64,000 nt of DNA from SHZL01 sp963708905 (GCA_963708905.1 CAVPUV010000057.1:73294-137293), one strand, 5' to 3'; positions 18,524 to 27,932 are shown, counted from the stretch's first letter. Notes: a model not told the origin generated them from the letters alone. A program made the numbers and translations.

Positions 18524-19951
18524 GTGCTGCCTGTAGTCGCCATCGTTGGCCGACCAAATGTTGGCAAATCGACGTTATTCAATGCCTTGACCCGAAGGCG
18601 TGATGCCCTGGTGGCCAATATACCGGGCGTTACCCGTGACCGTCAGTACGGTATTGCGCGTGTCGGGGCTGCCCCTTGTGTCGTTGTCGATACTGGTGGC
18701 CTGGTTAGTCAGGCCGCAGGAATTGAATACCTCACGGCTCAGCAGGTGCACCAGGCGATTGAAGAATCGCAACTGGTTTTTTTCGTGGTCAGCGCGCGCG
18801 ATGGACTGACTGCAGAAGATCACGAGGTCGCCGCGGTACTGCGAAAAGCGGATAAACCTGTATTGCTGGTGGTCAACAAGACCGATGGCCTGGACGCGAA
18901 TACCGCGATGGTTGACTTCGCCAGCCTGGGCATGGGTCAGCCGACGGGAATTTCGGCCGAACACCGCCAGGGCCTGGAAGCACTGATGCAGGCATCTGCG
19001 GCGATTCTGCCGCCTGCAGCAGTCGACAGTCCGGGGGACGACAACGCGCCGGACAGCACAATCGATTTCCTGCGGCTGGCTATCGTGGGACGGCCTAACG
19101 TGGGCAAATCCACCCTGGTCAACCGCGTACTCGGCGAAGAGCGGGTGCTCACTTTCGACCAGCCCGGTACGACCCGTGACACCATCAGCATTCGTATCGA
19201 ACGGGACGGCCAAAAGTACGAATTGATCGATACCGCTGGTGTGCGGCGGCGTGCGCGCATCACCGATGCGGTGGAGAAATTCAGTACGATAAAGGCGCTT
19301 CAGGCCATTGACCGGGCCCACGTCGTCGTGCTTATGCTGGACGCACGGGAAGGTCTCACGGATCAGGATACCACCTTGCTTGCACATGTTCTGGAACAGG
19401 GCAGGGCGCTGGTTATAGCGCTCAACAAGTGGGATGGCCTGGCTGCAGAGCACCGGCTGCAGGTGAAGAGCGAACTGGATCGCCGTCTGACATTCGTCAC
19501 CTGGGCCAGGCGGGTCACCATCTCGGCGCTGCACGGAACCGGCATTCAGGAATTGCTGGATGCAGTGCAAGAAGCATGGCGCAGTGCGAGCATGGAGTTT
19601 TCAACGCCGGAATTGACCCGTGTGTTGACCGCTGCTTTCGAAGCACACCAGCCACCCATGAAGCTGGGCCGCAGTGCCAAACTGCGTTATGCCCATGCGG
19701 GAGGCAAACTGCCACCGCGCATCATCATTCACGGTAGCCGTACGGAGACCGTGCCGGAATCGTATACCCGCTATCTGGCGGGCCGTTTCATCCAGCATTT
19801 CAAGTTGAAAGGCACGCCGCTGGTGATCATGTACCGCGACAGCGACAACCCCTATAAAGACAAGAAGAACGTTCTCAATAAGCGACAGCAGGTAAAACGT
19901 CAGCGCCTGAAAAAGTTTGTACGCGGTAAATCCGGCAGGAAGACCCGCTGA
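18524..19951 (+). CDS. der: ribosome biogenesis GTPase Der (EngA)
   Basis: A 475-residue double GTPase. The first G domain begins VAIVGRPNVGKSTLF and the second LAIVGRPNVGKSTLVNRVLG near residue 185. G3 text includes VVDTGGLV and LIDTAGVRR, and NKTDG and NKWDG are the G4 motifs. The C-terminal KH-like domain ends in a very basic tail (KRQRLKKFVRGKSGRKTR). Der acts in 50S subunit maturation. It starts at a GTG (18524). It closes the conserved rlmN-to-der block and is followed by a hairpin repeat array. Confidence 0.97.
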   Translation: MLPVVAIVGRPNVGKSTLFNALTRRRDALVANIPGVTRDRQYGIARVGAAPCVVVDTGGLVSQAAGIEYLTAQQVHQAIEESQLVFFVVSARDGLTAEDHEVAAVLRKADKPVLLVVNKTDGLDANTAMVDFASLGMGQPTGISAEHRQGLEALMQASAAILPPAAVDSPGDDNAPDSTIDFLRLAIVGRPNVGKSTLVNRVLGEERVLTFDQPGTTRDTISIRIERDGQKYELIDTAGVRRRARITDAVEKFSTIKALQAIDRAHVVVLMLDAREGLTDQDTTLLAHVLEQGRALVIALNKWDGLAAEHRLQVKSELDRRLTFVTWARRVTISALHGTGIQELLDAVQEAWRSASMEFSTPELTRVLTAAFEAHQPPMKLGRSAKLRYAHAGGKLPPRIIIHGSRTETVPESYTRYLAGRFIQHFKLKGTPLVIMYRDSDNPYKDKKNVLNKRQQVKRQRLKKFVRGKSGRKTR

Positions 19952-20246
19952 ATACAATAGCAGCTAAATAGTGCCCATCCATAAACGCCATATACTAACG
20001 CGGCACACGGATGTGCCGCCATTTTCAATGACGTAAGTCATTGAAAATGTGAGCGTAGCAAAACCACGTTTTTGCGCAGCGAATCCATAACGGGCAGGGA
20101 TGCCCGTTTATGGACAGACACTAACGCGGCACATGGAAGTGCCGCCATTTTCAATGACGTAAGTCATTGAAAATGAGAGCGAAGCAAAACCACGCTTTTG
20201 CTTCGCGATTCCATAACGGGCTGGGATGCCCGTTTATGGACAGACA
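19952..20246. repeat. tandem 126-bp multi-hairpin repeat between der and gpx
   Basis: Two head-to-tail copies, 19994-20119 and 20120-20245, have exactly the same 126-base period; the first four bases of a third copy (ACTA) are also present. Each unit holds four hairpins: GCGGCACA/TGTGCCGC (20000-20019), a 13-bp stem CATTTTCAATGAC/GTCATTGAAAATG (20020-20049, again 20146-20175), a GC(G)AAGCAAAA/TTTTGCTTCGC stem (20179-20206 in copy 2), and AACGGGC/GCCCGTT (20089-20108, 20215-20234). The second copy ends at the gpx stop codon. It resembles REP/BIME-type intergenic elements and may also end both convergent transcripts. Confidence 0.9.
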
Positions 20247-20735
20247 CTAGATGGTCCAGGCGCCGAGGTTGCTTTCGAGTATGTGCCGGAAACCTGGCTC
20301 GTCCGGCTCGACTTTGGATGGGAAATGGTCAATCAGTTCACCATCGCGGCCGAAAAGATACTTGTGAAAATTCCACCGCGGCAGAATGTCGCTGGTATAT
20401 TCTTCTCGCAGCGCAATGAACAAAGGGTGCGGACTCGTACCGATGATGGTTTGCCGCGCTGTCATTGGAAAGGTGATGGCGAAACGTTCACTGCAGAACG
20501 CGGCTATTTCTTCGTCGCTGCCCGGTTCTTGAGCACCGAACTCATTACAGGGAATGCCAATGACGACCAGCCCGCTGCGGCGATACTCGTCCCACAGATC
20601 TTGCAGTTTGGTGTATTGCGGCGTGAAACCGCACTCGGATGCAGTATTGACCAGCAACAGGGGTTGGCCAGTCCAGCGCGCCAGCGGCATGCTGGAACCG
20701 TTGATTGAACGAAAAGCGAATTCGTGTACGCGCAT
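20247..20735 (-). CDS. glutathione peroxidase family protein
   Basis: A 162-residue thiol peroxidase of the glutathione peroxidase family. The peroxidatic Cys is Cys35 in NTASECGFTPQY, the glutamine-bearing motif reads GIPCNEFGAQEPG, and the Trp-Asn motif is WNFHKYLF. These are the three classic signatures; the protein uses Cys rather than selenocysteine. Bacterial members often use thioredoxin rather than glutathione as donor, so the reductant is uncertain. There is no signal peptide. It is convergent with der across the hairpin array. Confidence 0.93.
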   Translation of the reverse strand: MRVHEFAFRSINGSSMPLARWTGQPLLLVNTASECGFTPQYTKLQDLWDEYRRSGLVVIGIPCNEFGAQEPGSDEEIAAFCSERFAITFPMTARQTIIGTSPHPLFIALREEYTSDILPRWNFHKYLFGRDGELIDHFPSKVEPDEPGFRHILESNLGAWTI

Positions 20736-20842
20736 GATAAAATTCCTTGATGTGGTAGAAGAATAGCTCAGAACGAACCGGATTTCCTCTCGATCAAGTA
20801 CAATTTCCCGCTGGGTTGGGCGGATAACAATTTCAGTAAGCT

Positions 20843-21760
20843 ATGGAAGCTAAAAAACCAACAGGTGATGAACCATCCCGGCTGGCGGGCATTCTGGATG
20901 GCATCAAGGCCAGCGATGCCATCATTGAGACGGTGCGCGCAGCCATTGACAGTCACGTGGCGTCAGGTGGCCGGCGGCCCGGGCTGGCCGTTGTTCTGGT
21001 TGGTTCGGACCCCGCATCTTCCATCTACGTCCGGGCCAAAAGACGCGACTGTGAGCGTGCTGGCATCATCGCACGTGATTTCGACCTTGCAGCATCAACC
21101 TCCGAGCAGGAGCTTCTGGCGCTGATTGACCGCCTGAATGTGGACCCGGAAGTTGATGGCATTCTGGTGCAATTGCCATTGCCGGATCACATTGAGGAGA
21201 CGCAGGTCACCAACCGCATCAATAGCGACAAGGATGTGGATGGTTTTCATGCCTTTAACGTAGGCAAACTGGCCTTGCGCCAGCACGGCCTGCGTCCGTG
21301 TACGCCGCGGGGCATCATGGCCCTGTTGAGTTATTACGGCATCGAAGTCCGCACCAGGCATGCGGTTATCGTCGGGGCGTCCAATATCGTTGGCCGCCCG
21401 ATGGCGCTGGAGCTGCTTTTCGCCGGGGCTACCGTGACCGTGGCCCATCGATTTACCGAAAATCTGCAAAAACATGTGCGGGACGCCGCACTATTGGTCA
21501 GTGCCATCGGTAAGCGCGGGATCGTTGACTCAAAGTGGATTCAGCAAGGTGCGGTCGTGGTCGATGTGGGCATAAACCGTCTGCAGGATGGAACGATCAG
21601 CGGAGATATAGATTTCGCGACTGCGCGCAAGCGGGCCTCATGGATCACCCCGGTACCAGGTGGAGTCGGTCCGATGACGCGGGGGATGTTGATGCTCAAC
21701 ACCGCTGAAGCCGCCGGGCTTGAAGTGAGCCTGCCTTGCAAACCGCACTCAACCGGTTGA
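20843..21760 (+). CDS. folD: bifunctional methylenetetrahydrofolate dehydrogenase/cyclohydrolase FolD
   Basis: A 305-residue protein. It interconverts methylene-, methenyl- and formyl-tetrahydrofolate with NADP. Landmarks are SIYVRAKRRDCERAG with catalytic Tyr62 and Lys66, DGILVQLPLPDHI, the DKDVDGFHAFNVGKL loop, CTPRGIMALL, and the nucleotide-binding VGASNIVGRPMALELL. The end reads TPVPGGVGPMTRGMLMLNT. The usual Arg in VGRSN is Ala here. It has a ~15-residue N-terminal extension over E. coli FolD. Upstream it is divergent from gpx. Confidence 0.95.
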   Translation: MEAKKPTGDEPSRLAGILDGIKASDAIIETVRAAIDSHVASGGRRPGLAVVLVGSDPASSIYVRAKRRDCERAGIIARDFDLAASTSEQELLALIDRLNVDPEVDGILVQLPLPDHIEETQVTNRINSDKDVDGFHAFNVGKLALRQHGLRPCTPRGIMALLSYYGIEVRTRHAVIVGASNIVGRPMALELLFAGATVTVAHRFTENLQKHVRDAALLVSAIGKRGIVDSKWIQQGAVVVDVGINRLQDGTISGDIDFATARKRASWITPVPGGVGPMTRGMLMLNTAEAAGLEVSLPCKPHSTG

Positions 21761-21798
21761 TAGGGGGGAAATGGCCACCACAAGGGCCGATGCGGCAA

Positions 21799-23079
21799 TC
21801 AAGGCCGTTCCAGAATGGCCGCCACCCCCATGCCACCGGCGGTACAAATGGATATGAGGCCGCGTCCCGATCCGGCCTGCTGCAGGATTTGAGCCAATGT
21901 AGCCACCATTCTTGCGCCGGTCGCTGCGAACGGATGACCGAGCGCCAGGCTGCTGCCCTTGACGTTGAGCCGCCTGCGATCGATCGACCCCAGCGCGTGC
22001 TCCAGTCCCAGGCGTCTCTTGCAATAGTCGGCTGATTCCCAGGCAGCCAGGGTACACAACACCTGGGCGGCGAAGGCTTCATGGATTTCGTAATAATCAA
22101 AATCCTGCAAGCTCAAACCGCTGCGTTGCAGCATTTCCGCCACTGCTACGGTCGGCGCCATCAGCAAGCCTTCGTCATTGACAAAATCCACCGCCGAGGT
22201 GCGCCCAGCGGTGATGTAGGCCTGCACCGGCAGATCGTGTTGCTGCGCCCATTCTTCCGACGCCAGCAGGATGGCCGCCGCACCATCAGTAAGGGGTGTG
22301 CTATTGCCCGCCGTGAGCGTGGCCCCTGGTTCGCTGGAAAACGCGGTTTTCAGACCGCCGAGTTTCTCCAGCGTGGTGTCGGCCCGCAGGTTGTTATCCC
22401 GGGCGACGCCATTCCACGGGAGCACCAGCTCATCGAAAAAACCCTCATCATAAGCCTGCGCAGCCTTATGGTGACTTTCCCATGCCAGTTGGTCCTGTTC
22501 ATCACGAGGGATGTGCCATTCACGTGCCATGCGCTCACAGTGTGCGCCCATGGACATGCCGGTGCGGGGTTCTCCAACGGCCGGCGGAACCGGCTTGAGT
22601 TCGCCCAGGCTGAATCCCTTGAAGGCCTGCAGTCGCTGTTTCAGACTTCTCGCCGTTCCGACTCTGACCAGCCTGCGCGCAAACCGCGGGCTGAAGACTA
22701 TGGGGGGATCGGACGTTGTATCAGTGCCGGCCGCGATGCCACATTCGATCTGCCCGCTGGCGATCTTGGCGCCGATCATCAATGCGGATTGAAGACTGGT
22801 GCCACAAGCTTGCTGTAGCGTAATACCCGGGGTCAGAGGCGACAACGAAGTTGAAAGCAAGGCTTCGCGCGCCAGATCCCAGTCTCTTGAATGGGTCGTC
22901 ACCGCGCCCGCTACCACTTCGTCCAGCCGCTGGCCTTCCAGTCCAAAGCGTTTGACCAGTCCTTCCAGGGCGGCGGACAGCATGTCCATACTGGACTTTT
23001 CCGCATGAATGCTGTTGGAACGACAAAAAGGAATCCTGCTGCCGCCGATGACCGCTATTCTGCGAAGTTCAGTTGACAT
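21799..23079 (-). CDS. fadI: 3-ketoacyl-CoA thiolase (FadI type)
   Basis: A 426-residue thiolase, nearer to FadI (436) than FadA (387) in length. The nucleophile is Cys92 in LQQACGTSLQSA. The His-containing YEIHEAFAAQ and the C-terminal proton-transfer Cys in ICTAGGMGV complete the active site, with LNVKGSSLALGHPFAATGAR before it. It cleaves 3-ketoacyl-CoA in the last step of beta-oxidation. The start ATG at 23077-23079 lies inside the fadJ end (11-base overlap) and is preceded by GAGGA, which fixes it. The frame is open further upstream, but that part overlaps fadJ. Confidence 0.93.
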   Translation of the reverse strand: MSTELRRIAVIGGSRIPFCRSNSIHAEKSSMDMLSAALEGLVKRFGLEGQRLDEVVAGAVTTHSRDWDLAREALLSTSLSPLTPGITLQQACGTSLQSALMIGAKIASGQIECGIAAGTDTTSDPPIVFSPRFARRLVRVGTARSLKQRLQAFKGFSLGELKPVPPAVGEPRTGMSMGAHCERMAREWHIPRDEQDQLAWESHHKAAQAYDEGFFDELVLPWNGVARDNNLRADTTLEKLGGLKTAFSSEPGATLTAGNSTPLTDGAAAILLASEEWAQQHDLPVQAYITAGRTSAVDFVNDEGLLMAPTVAVAEMLQRSGLSLQDFDYYEIHEAFAAQVLCTLAAWESADYCKRRLGLEHALGSIDRRRLNVKGSSLALGHPFAATGARMVATLAQILQQAGSGRGLISICTAGGMGVAAILERP

Positions 23080-25078
23080 GATTCTGGTCCTCATCTGCGT
23101 TGCCATGGTCGAGACCCGATGCGGTTGGGGCAAGATGGTCCAGGTAATACAGGGGGCCGCCACGGAACGGAGCGAAACCAGTGCCGAAAACCATTCCGGC
23201 ATCCACGATATCCCGATCCGCAACGATGCCGTCTGCCAGACAGGCGCGGCATTCGTCGAAATAGGGCTGCATCAGTTCATCAGCCAGAGACTTCAGGTTG
23301 ATTCCCGCTATGGCATTCTTGTTCTTCACCGGCCGGTCTTTTTCCCACAGGTAAAAGCCCTGGCCGGATTTCTTGCCAAGTTTGCCCGCGTCGACCAGAG
23401 ATTTGATGAAGGCGATGTCATCCGCGGCCCCTTTACCACCGAGCATGCTGATCACCTTGAGTCCGACGTCCAGACCTACTGTATCGGCCAGCTCAACGGG
23501 TCCCATCGGCATGCCAAAGTCCACCGCCGCCTGGTCAATCGCCTCCTTGGCCACTCCGCGCTCACGGTGAATCTGCAGCGCTTTTTGCATGTATGGCGCC
23601 AGCACCCGGTTAACCAAAAATCCCGGACTGCTCTTTACCAGCAGGGGAAAACGGTTGATTTGTCCACAAAATGCCGCGCCGCGTTCAATTTCCTTCGGGT
23701 CAGTGTTCTGATCGTATACCACCTCGACCAAAGGCATTTTGGCCACCGGGTTAAAGAAATGCAGGCCCAGCAGTCGTTGCGGTTGCTGCAGTACTGATGC
23801 GATCTCGGCCAAAGGTATTGCCGACGTATTGGTGGCCATGACGGCGCCGGGTTTGAGCCGGGGTTCGAGGCCGCGGAAGAGGTCACGCTTGGCTTCGGCA
23901 TTTTCGAATATGGCTTCGATCACCACGTCGGCGCGGGCTACGCCATGGCCTTCAACGTCGGCGACAAGGCGGCTTTTCGCTCCGGCGATGCGGTCCGGAG
24001 TTTTCAGTTTTAGCCGAAACAACTTATAGGCCCGGTCCAGCGCAGGCTGGATGTACTTCATTTCCCGATCCTGCAAGCTGACTTCGAGTCCCTGCAGCAC
24101 ACACCAGGCAGCAATATCGCCGCCCATGACCCCGGCACCGATAACGTGTATGCGTCGTGCCCTGAATGAATTGCTCTTGCCTGCGGCCTTGAGTTGTTCC
24201 ATCAACCAAAACACCCGTCTGAGACCACGCGAAGTGCTGCTGGTGATCAGTTCGCTGACCCGTGAGATTTCCTCAGCCATCATCCGCTGCTTGTCGTTGC
24301 CATGTTGCTCCCAGGCATCAATCAGAGAGAACGGCGCTGGATAGTGCCTGGGATTGGCGCGGGCGGTGGTTTTTTTCCGTATCATGCCCGCGAGCGCTTT
24401 GCGGGCCGGGGCTGTATTGGAGAGCTTGGCCAAGGGACCAGGGCCGTGGCTCTTCTTGCCTTGCAATATTGCCGTACGCGCCGCCCAGCGCAATTCATGA
24501 TGCGGTCCGACCATCTGATCCACGAGGCCCAGACTCCTCGCTTGAGAAGCACTCAGCATGCGGCTGCTGAGCATCAACTCCAGTGCCTTTGGTCCACCCA
24601 GCAGTTGCGTGCAGCGGGCACTGCCACCAAAGCCCGGATAAATACCCAGTTGAACTTCCGGGAAACCCAAGCGGGTTCTTTCTGTATTCCTGGCGATGCG
24701 GTAATGGCAGGACAGCGCCAGTTCAAGACCACCACCAAGACAAAACCCTTCGATAGTAACAACGACCGGGAAGGTCAGCGCTTCGATGCGATTGAATAAA
24801 TTGTGCACTTCGCTGATTGACGCTGCGGCCTGGGCTGGGTTACTGACGTCTTCGAATTCGCGCACATCGGCACCCACGATGAAAGAACCGCGCTTGCCGG
24901 ACTGCAATACCAAGCCCCGCGGGGGCTTCTTTTCCAATTGGCCGGTGATGATTTCCAACTCGCTCAGCACTTCGCTGGACAGGCTGTTGGTCGATTCGCC
25001 GGCACGATCCAGTGTCAGCCAGCAGACATTGTCCATGTCGTACTCGAGTCGCCAATGGTGGAATTCGGAAGGGCTCAT
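23069..25078 (-). CDS. fadJ: fatty oxidation complex alpha subunit (FadJ type)
   Basis: A 669-residue multifunctional enzyme: enoyl-CoA hydratase at the N-terminus and 3-hydroxyacyl-CoA dehydrogenase after it. The crotonase domain shows GSFIVGADVREF and IEGFCLGGGLELALSCHYRIA. The NAD-binding start IHVIGAGVMGGDIAAWCVLQG lies near residue 310, followed by GLHFFNPVAKMPLVEVV. I use the ATG at 25076-25078 (MSPSEFHHW), which fits the family better than the longer version to 25177. It forms an operon with fadI, in the order alpha then beta as in fadBA. Confidence 0.94.
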   Translation of the reverse strand: MSPSEFHHWRLEYDMDNVCWLTLDRAGESTNSLSSEVLSELEIITGQLEKKPPRGLVLQSGKRGSFIVGADVREFEDVSNPAQAAASISEVHNLFNRIEALTFPVVVTIEGFCLGGGLELALSCHYRIARNTERTRLGFPEVQLGIYPGFGGSARCTQLLGGPKALELMLSSRMLSASQARSLGLVDQMVGPHHELRWAARTAILQGKKSHGPGPLAKLSNTAPARKALAGMIRKKTTARANPRHYPAPFSLIDAWEQHGNDKQRMMAEEISRVSELITSSTSRGLRRVFWLMEQLKAAGKSNSFRARRIHVIGAGVMGGDIAAWCVLQGLEVSLQDREMKYIQPALDRAYKLFRLKLKTPDRIAGAKSRLVADVEGHGVARADVVIEAIFENAEAKRDLFRGLEPRLKPGAVMATNTSAIPLAEIASVLQQPQRLLGLHFFNPVAKMPLVEVVYDQNTDPKEIERGAAFCGQINRFPLLVKSSPGFLVNRVLAPYMQKALQIHRERGVAKEAIDQAAVDFGMPMGPVELADTVGLDVGLKVISMLGGKGAADDIAFIKSLVDAGKLGKKSGQGFYLWEKDRPVKNKNAIAGINLKSLADELMQPYFDECRACLADGIVADRDIVDAGMVFGTGFAPFRGGPLYYLDHLAPTASGLDHGNADEDQNHVN

Positions 25079-25152
25079 GATCAAGGCTCCATACGCTGAT
25101 GTATGTCCTGGACAAAAAATGCCAGAAAGACTTGTCATTATGACAGAACAGC

Positions 25153-25190
25153 TAATAGCGAGGTAAAGTCCGGCCAAGTCAGACAGGACA
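25153..25190. repeat. short relative of the 165-bp hairpin element
   Basis: The stretch ATAGCGAGGTAAAGTCCGG matches GTAGCGAGGCAAAGTCCGG of the hairpin at 42286-42450 at 17 of 19 positions. It is followed at once by CCAAGTCAGACAGG, which matches the right end of that element (CCTAAGTCAGACAGG). It looks like a copy with the central part deleted. It lies between fadJ and maf. Confidence 0.6.
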
Positions 25191-25222
25191 CTCGGCAGGA
25201 TTCGAACAAAATGAGGGCGACC

Positions 25223-25819
25223 TCAGGGCAGCTGGAATCCGGCATCCCGCAAGATGCGGGCAACGGCAATGAGTGGCAGCCCGATGATGGCGCTTGGGTC
25301 GCTGGAGTTCATGGCCCGCAGCAGCATTGGGCCAGCCGCTTCCGAGCGGAATGCTCCGGCACAATCCAGGGGTTTATCCAGCGCCACGTACCTGCGCACC
25401 TCGTCTGCTCCAAGTTTGCGGAACTGGACCTCCGTTCTGATCGTTGTGTATTGACAAAAACCCGAAGCCTTACAAATGACAGCGACGCTGGTGTGAAAAT
25501 TCACGCTGCGGTTGCTGAATTGCATTAACTGTGCGACCGCCTTCTCTTCACTGCCCGGTTTGCCTATGCTGCGCCCGGCGCATTCAGCGAGCTGGTCAGA
25601 GCCTATAATGAACGCGGCGGGGAAAGCGGCGGCAACGCTCTCTGCCTTGGCCAGCGCCAAACGCTCAGTGAGTGAATCGGTACTCTCTCCAGATAAAGGA
25701 GATTCGTCGACTTCAGGCTTATGACTGATGAAAGGCAGGCAAAGCCTCGCCAGCAAAGCCTGACGGTACGGGCTGGTCGAAGCCAGAATTAATTCTTTTT
25801 GATGTGACTGTGTATGCAT
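25223..25819 (-). CDS. Maf/YceF family nucleotide pyrophosphatase
   Basis: A 198-residue Maf-family protein. It begins ELILASTSPYRQALLARL, the phosphate-binding N-terminus of the family, with KPEVDESPLSGES and IIGSDQLAECAGRSIGKPG after it. The text GSDQL and its place next to yceD-rpmF-plsX favour the YceF subtype, which hydrolyses 7-methyl-GTP. The start is taken at the ATG at 25817-25819; the frame is open to 25870. It is divergent from yceD. Confidence 0.9.
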   Translation of the reverse strand: MHTQSHQKELILASTSPYRQALLARLCLPFISHKPEVDESPLSGESTDSLTERLALAKAESVAAAFPAAFIIGSDQLAECAGRSIGKPGSEEKAVAQLMQFSNRSVNFHTSVAVICKASGFCQYTTIRTEVQFRKLGADEVRRYVALDKPLDCAGAFRSEAAGPMLLRAMNSSDPSAIIGLPLIAVARILRDAGFQLP

Positions 25820-26025
25820 TTTTAGAGTAAAATGACCGGTTTGTGTCAGGCGGTCATTGGCAAAGGCCATGGAATTTATCTATTGGACGCATGCGGGGGC
25901 CATCTGCGGCCATTGAATGCAGAAAGTATCATGCCATGAGCTGACCTTATGCAAGCGGCGCTCAGCGGGTATCATGGCTTGGCGCAAGGCCCCTGGCATC
26001 GAGATTCAAGGTTTGGAGGAAGCGG

Positions 26026-26568
26026 ATGTCGCGAGAATATCCGGACTGGCTTGATCCGCGGAAAGCGGCGGAAGGCCGGCGAACCTTTACGGGTTCGATG
26101 CCGCTGGCGCGCATGGAGCGATTGCGGTCGCTGCTTGCGAACTGTGACGGCGACGCACATTTTACTGCGAGATTTGAATTCGATGCCCAAGGGCGGGTTA
26201 CGATACTGATCGAAGTTGAAGCCAGCTTGCCTTTGATTTGCCAGCGCAGCCTGGAACTGTATCTGGAGCCGGTGCGCCGCCGGTCCTTGCTGGGCGTGAT
26301 CGAAAACCTGGCTGAAGAGTCTTTGCTGCCGGAAAACTATGAGCCGGTGCTTGTGGAGCTCGGCAGGCTGGCAATGCTCGACCTGGTTGAAGATGAATTA
26401 TTGCTGGGATTACCACAGGTACCCAGAAACCCGGAGTGTGACGCGATTGATTTTCCCGCAAGAGACGATGTTTCACCGGAGCTTGCAGCAAGCGAAATAC
26501 CTGTGCGGCAACCGTTCGCTGGACTGGCCGAGCAGTTGAAAAAGCATGTGCGGAATGAAAAAGATTAG
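26026..26568 (+). CDS. yceD: YceD family protein (DUF177)
   Basis: A 180-residue acidic protein of the YceD/DUF177 family. It includes RFEFDAQGRVTILIEVEASLPLICQRSLELY and an acidic C-terminal part (LVEDELLLGLPQVPRNPECD). E. coli YceD is linked to 23S rRNA accumulation. The CxxC pairs of some members are not intact here. It is the first gene of the yceD-rpmF-plsX-fabHDG cluster. Start is supported by GGAGG about 8 bases upstream. Confidence 0.88.
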   Translation: MSREYPDWLDPRKAAEGRRTFTGSMPLARMERLRSLLANCDGDAHFTARFEFDAQGRVTILIEVEASLPLICQRSLELYLEPVRRRSLLGVIENLAEESLLPENYEPVLVELGRLAMLDLVEDELLLGLPQVPRNPECDAIDFPARDDVSPELAASEIPVRQPFAGLAEQLKKHVRNEKD

Positions 26569-26629
26569 CCGGCAAATATGTTGAGATTATCTGGTTTTTT
26601 GGTCAAGTTTATCGATTGGGAGTAAAATC

Positions 26630-26821
26630 ATGGCTGTACAAAAAAGTCGTAGGACACCGTCCACGCGTGGTATGCGCCGTTCGCATGATGCGCTGACAAT
26701 GCCCACGCTGTCCGTTGAACCCACCACTGGTGAAACCCATCTGCGGCATCATGTCAGCCCGGAAGGGTATTACAAGGGCCGCAAGGTCGTAGACGACAAA
26801 GTCGTCGAGCTCAAAGAGTAG
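26630..26821 (+). CDS. rpmF: 50S ribosomal protein L32
   Basis: A 63-residue ribosomal protein with the standard N-terminus MAVQKSRRTPSTRGMRRSHD and a C-terminal HHVSPEGYYKGRKVV block. No zinc-binding Cys residues are present, so this is the C-minus form. A GGGAG lies seven bases before the ATG. Cotranscription with yceD and plsX is the usual arrangement and couples ribosome and lipid synthesis genes. Confidence 0.97.
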   Translation: MAVQKSRRTPSTRGMRRSHDALTMPTLSVEPTTGETHLRHHVSPEGYYKGRKVVDDKVVELKE

Positions 26822-26879
26822 TTGGGTCCTTCGTCCCAGGCATTCTACCTGACAGTTTGAACCGATTGCTGTTCACGCC

Positions 26880-27932
26880 ATGGTGGCTGCCAGCCAGGTA
26901 AGCCTTGAGGCTCCGTTCGCAACTTTGGCACTGGACGTGCACGGCGGCGATCACGGTTTGGAGATCAGTCTGCCTGCCGCAGCGCAGGCGCTACAGACCG
27001 ACCCGAAACTGAACATTATCCTGGTGGGTCAGCAGGCAGCGATTGAGTCCGCGGTATCCAGCGCCGGAATGAGTTTCGGTGCCAGGTTGAGCTTACGCCA
27101 TGCGCCGGATATCCTGGCCATGGATGCCAAACCCATGGCGGTTTTGCGCCGGGGGCACAGCAGCAGTATGCGGCTTGCATTGCAATTGGTGGCAGATGGT
27201 GAGGCCGGGGCTTGTGTCAGTAGCGGCAGTACAGCAGCCCTGGTGACATTGGGCGTCAGGATTATTGGCATGCTGCCGGGCATACAACGTCCGGCATTGA
27301 TGGCCCATGTTCCTGTTGCACAGGGCCGCACCGGTATGCTGGACTTGGGCGCAAACCTGAATGTCAGCGCTCACCAGCTGGTGCAGTTTGCCGTGATGGG
27401 TTCAGTGACGGCGCAATTAGCCGACGGCATCGATCAACCCAGGGTGGGTTTGCTGAATGTTGGGCATGAAGACGGCAAGGGGCATGAAGTAGTGCGTGAT
27501 GCGCACCAGCAACTCAAGGCTTTGCCATTGAACTACATCGGTTTTATCGAAGGCCATGACATTTATTCCGGCCAGGTAGATGTTGCGGTCTGCGATGGCT
27601 TCGTTGGCAACGTCATGCTCAAATCCAGCGAAGGCCTGGCCAGCTTGCTGTACACCGAACTTCGACAGGCGCTCGATTCCAATACACGCAGTCGCGTGGG
27701 TGCATGGCTGGCCGGTCCGGCTCTGCGCCGCATGTTGGCGTGGCTTGATCCGTCCGCGCATAATGGAGCGCCGTTGCTGGGCTTGAATGGTGTGGTGGTC
27801 AAGAGCCATGGCCGCGTGGATAGCAAAGCCCTGACCCGGGCTATTCTTGAGGCCGGACGTGAGGCAAGACGCCGGGTTCCGGAAAAAATTGAGACGGCCA
27901 TTCGCACTTTTCACCTGGAGACAAAAGTTTGA
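26880..27932 (+). CDS. plsX: phosphate acyltransferase PlsX
   Basis: A 350-residue enzyme that makes acyl-phosphate from acyl-ACP for phospholipid synthesis. Characteristic text includes LALDVHGGDHG at the N-terminus (usually DxMGGD), GEAGACVSSGSTAAL, MLDLGANLN and AVCDGFVGNVMLKSSEG. The Met of the common DxMGGD motif is Val-His here. The stop overlaps the fabH TTG start. The start ATG at 26880 has no strong ribosome-binding site. Confidence 0.95.
   Translation: MVAASQVSLEAPFATLALDVHGGDHGLEISLPAAAQALQTDPKLNIILVGQQAAIESAVSSAGMSFGARLSLRHAPDILAMDAKPMAVLRRGHSSSMRLALQLVADGEAGACVSSGSTAALVTLGVRIIGMLPGIQRPALMAHVPVAQGRTGMLDLGANLNVSAHQLVQFAVMGSVTAQLADGIDQPRVGLLNVGHEDGKGHEVVRDAHQQLKALPLNYIGFIEGHDIYSGQVDVAVCDGFVGNVMLKSSEGLASLLYTELRQALDSNTRSRVGAWLAGPALRRMLAWLDPSAHNGAPLLGLNGVVVKSHGRVDSKALTRAILEAGREARRRVPEKIETAIRTFHLETKV

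Noticed and set aside
19994..20245. CRISPR or insertion sequence between der and gpx
   Set aside because: There are only two tandem units with no unique spacers, and no transposase; the structure is a hairpin repeat.
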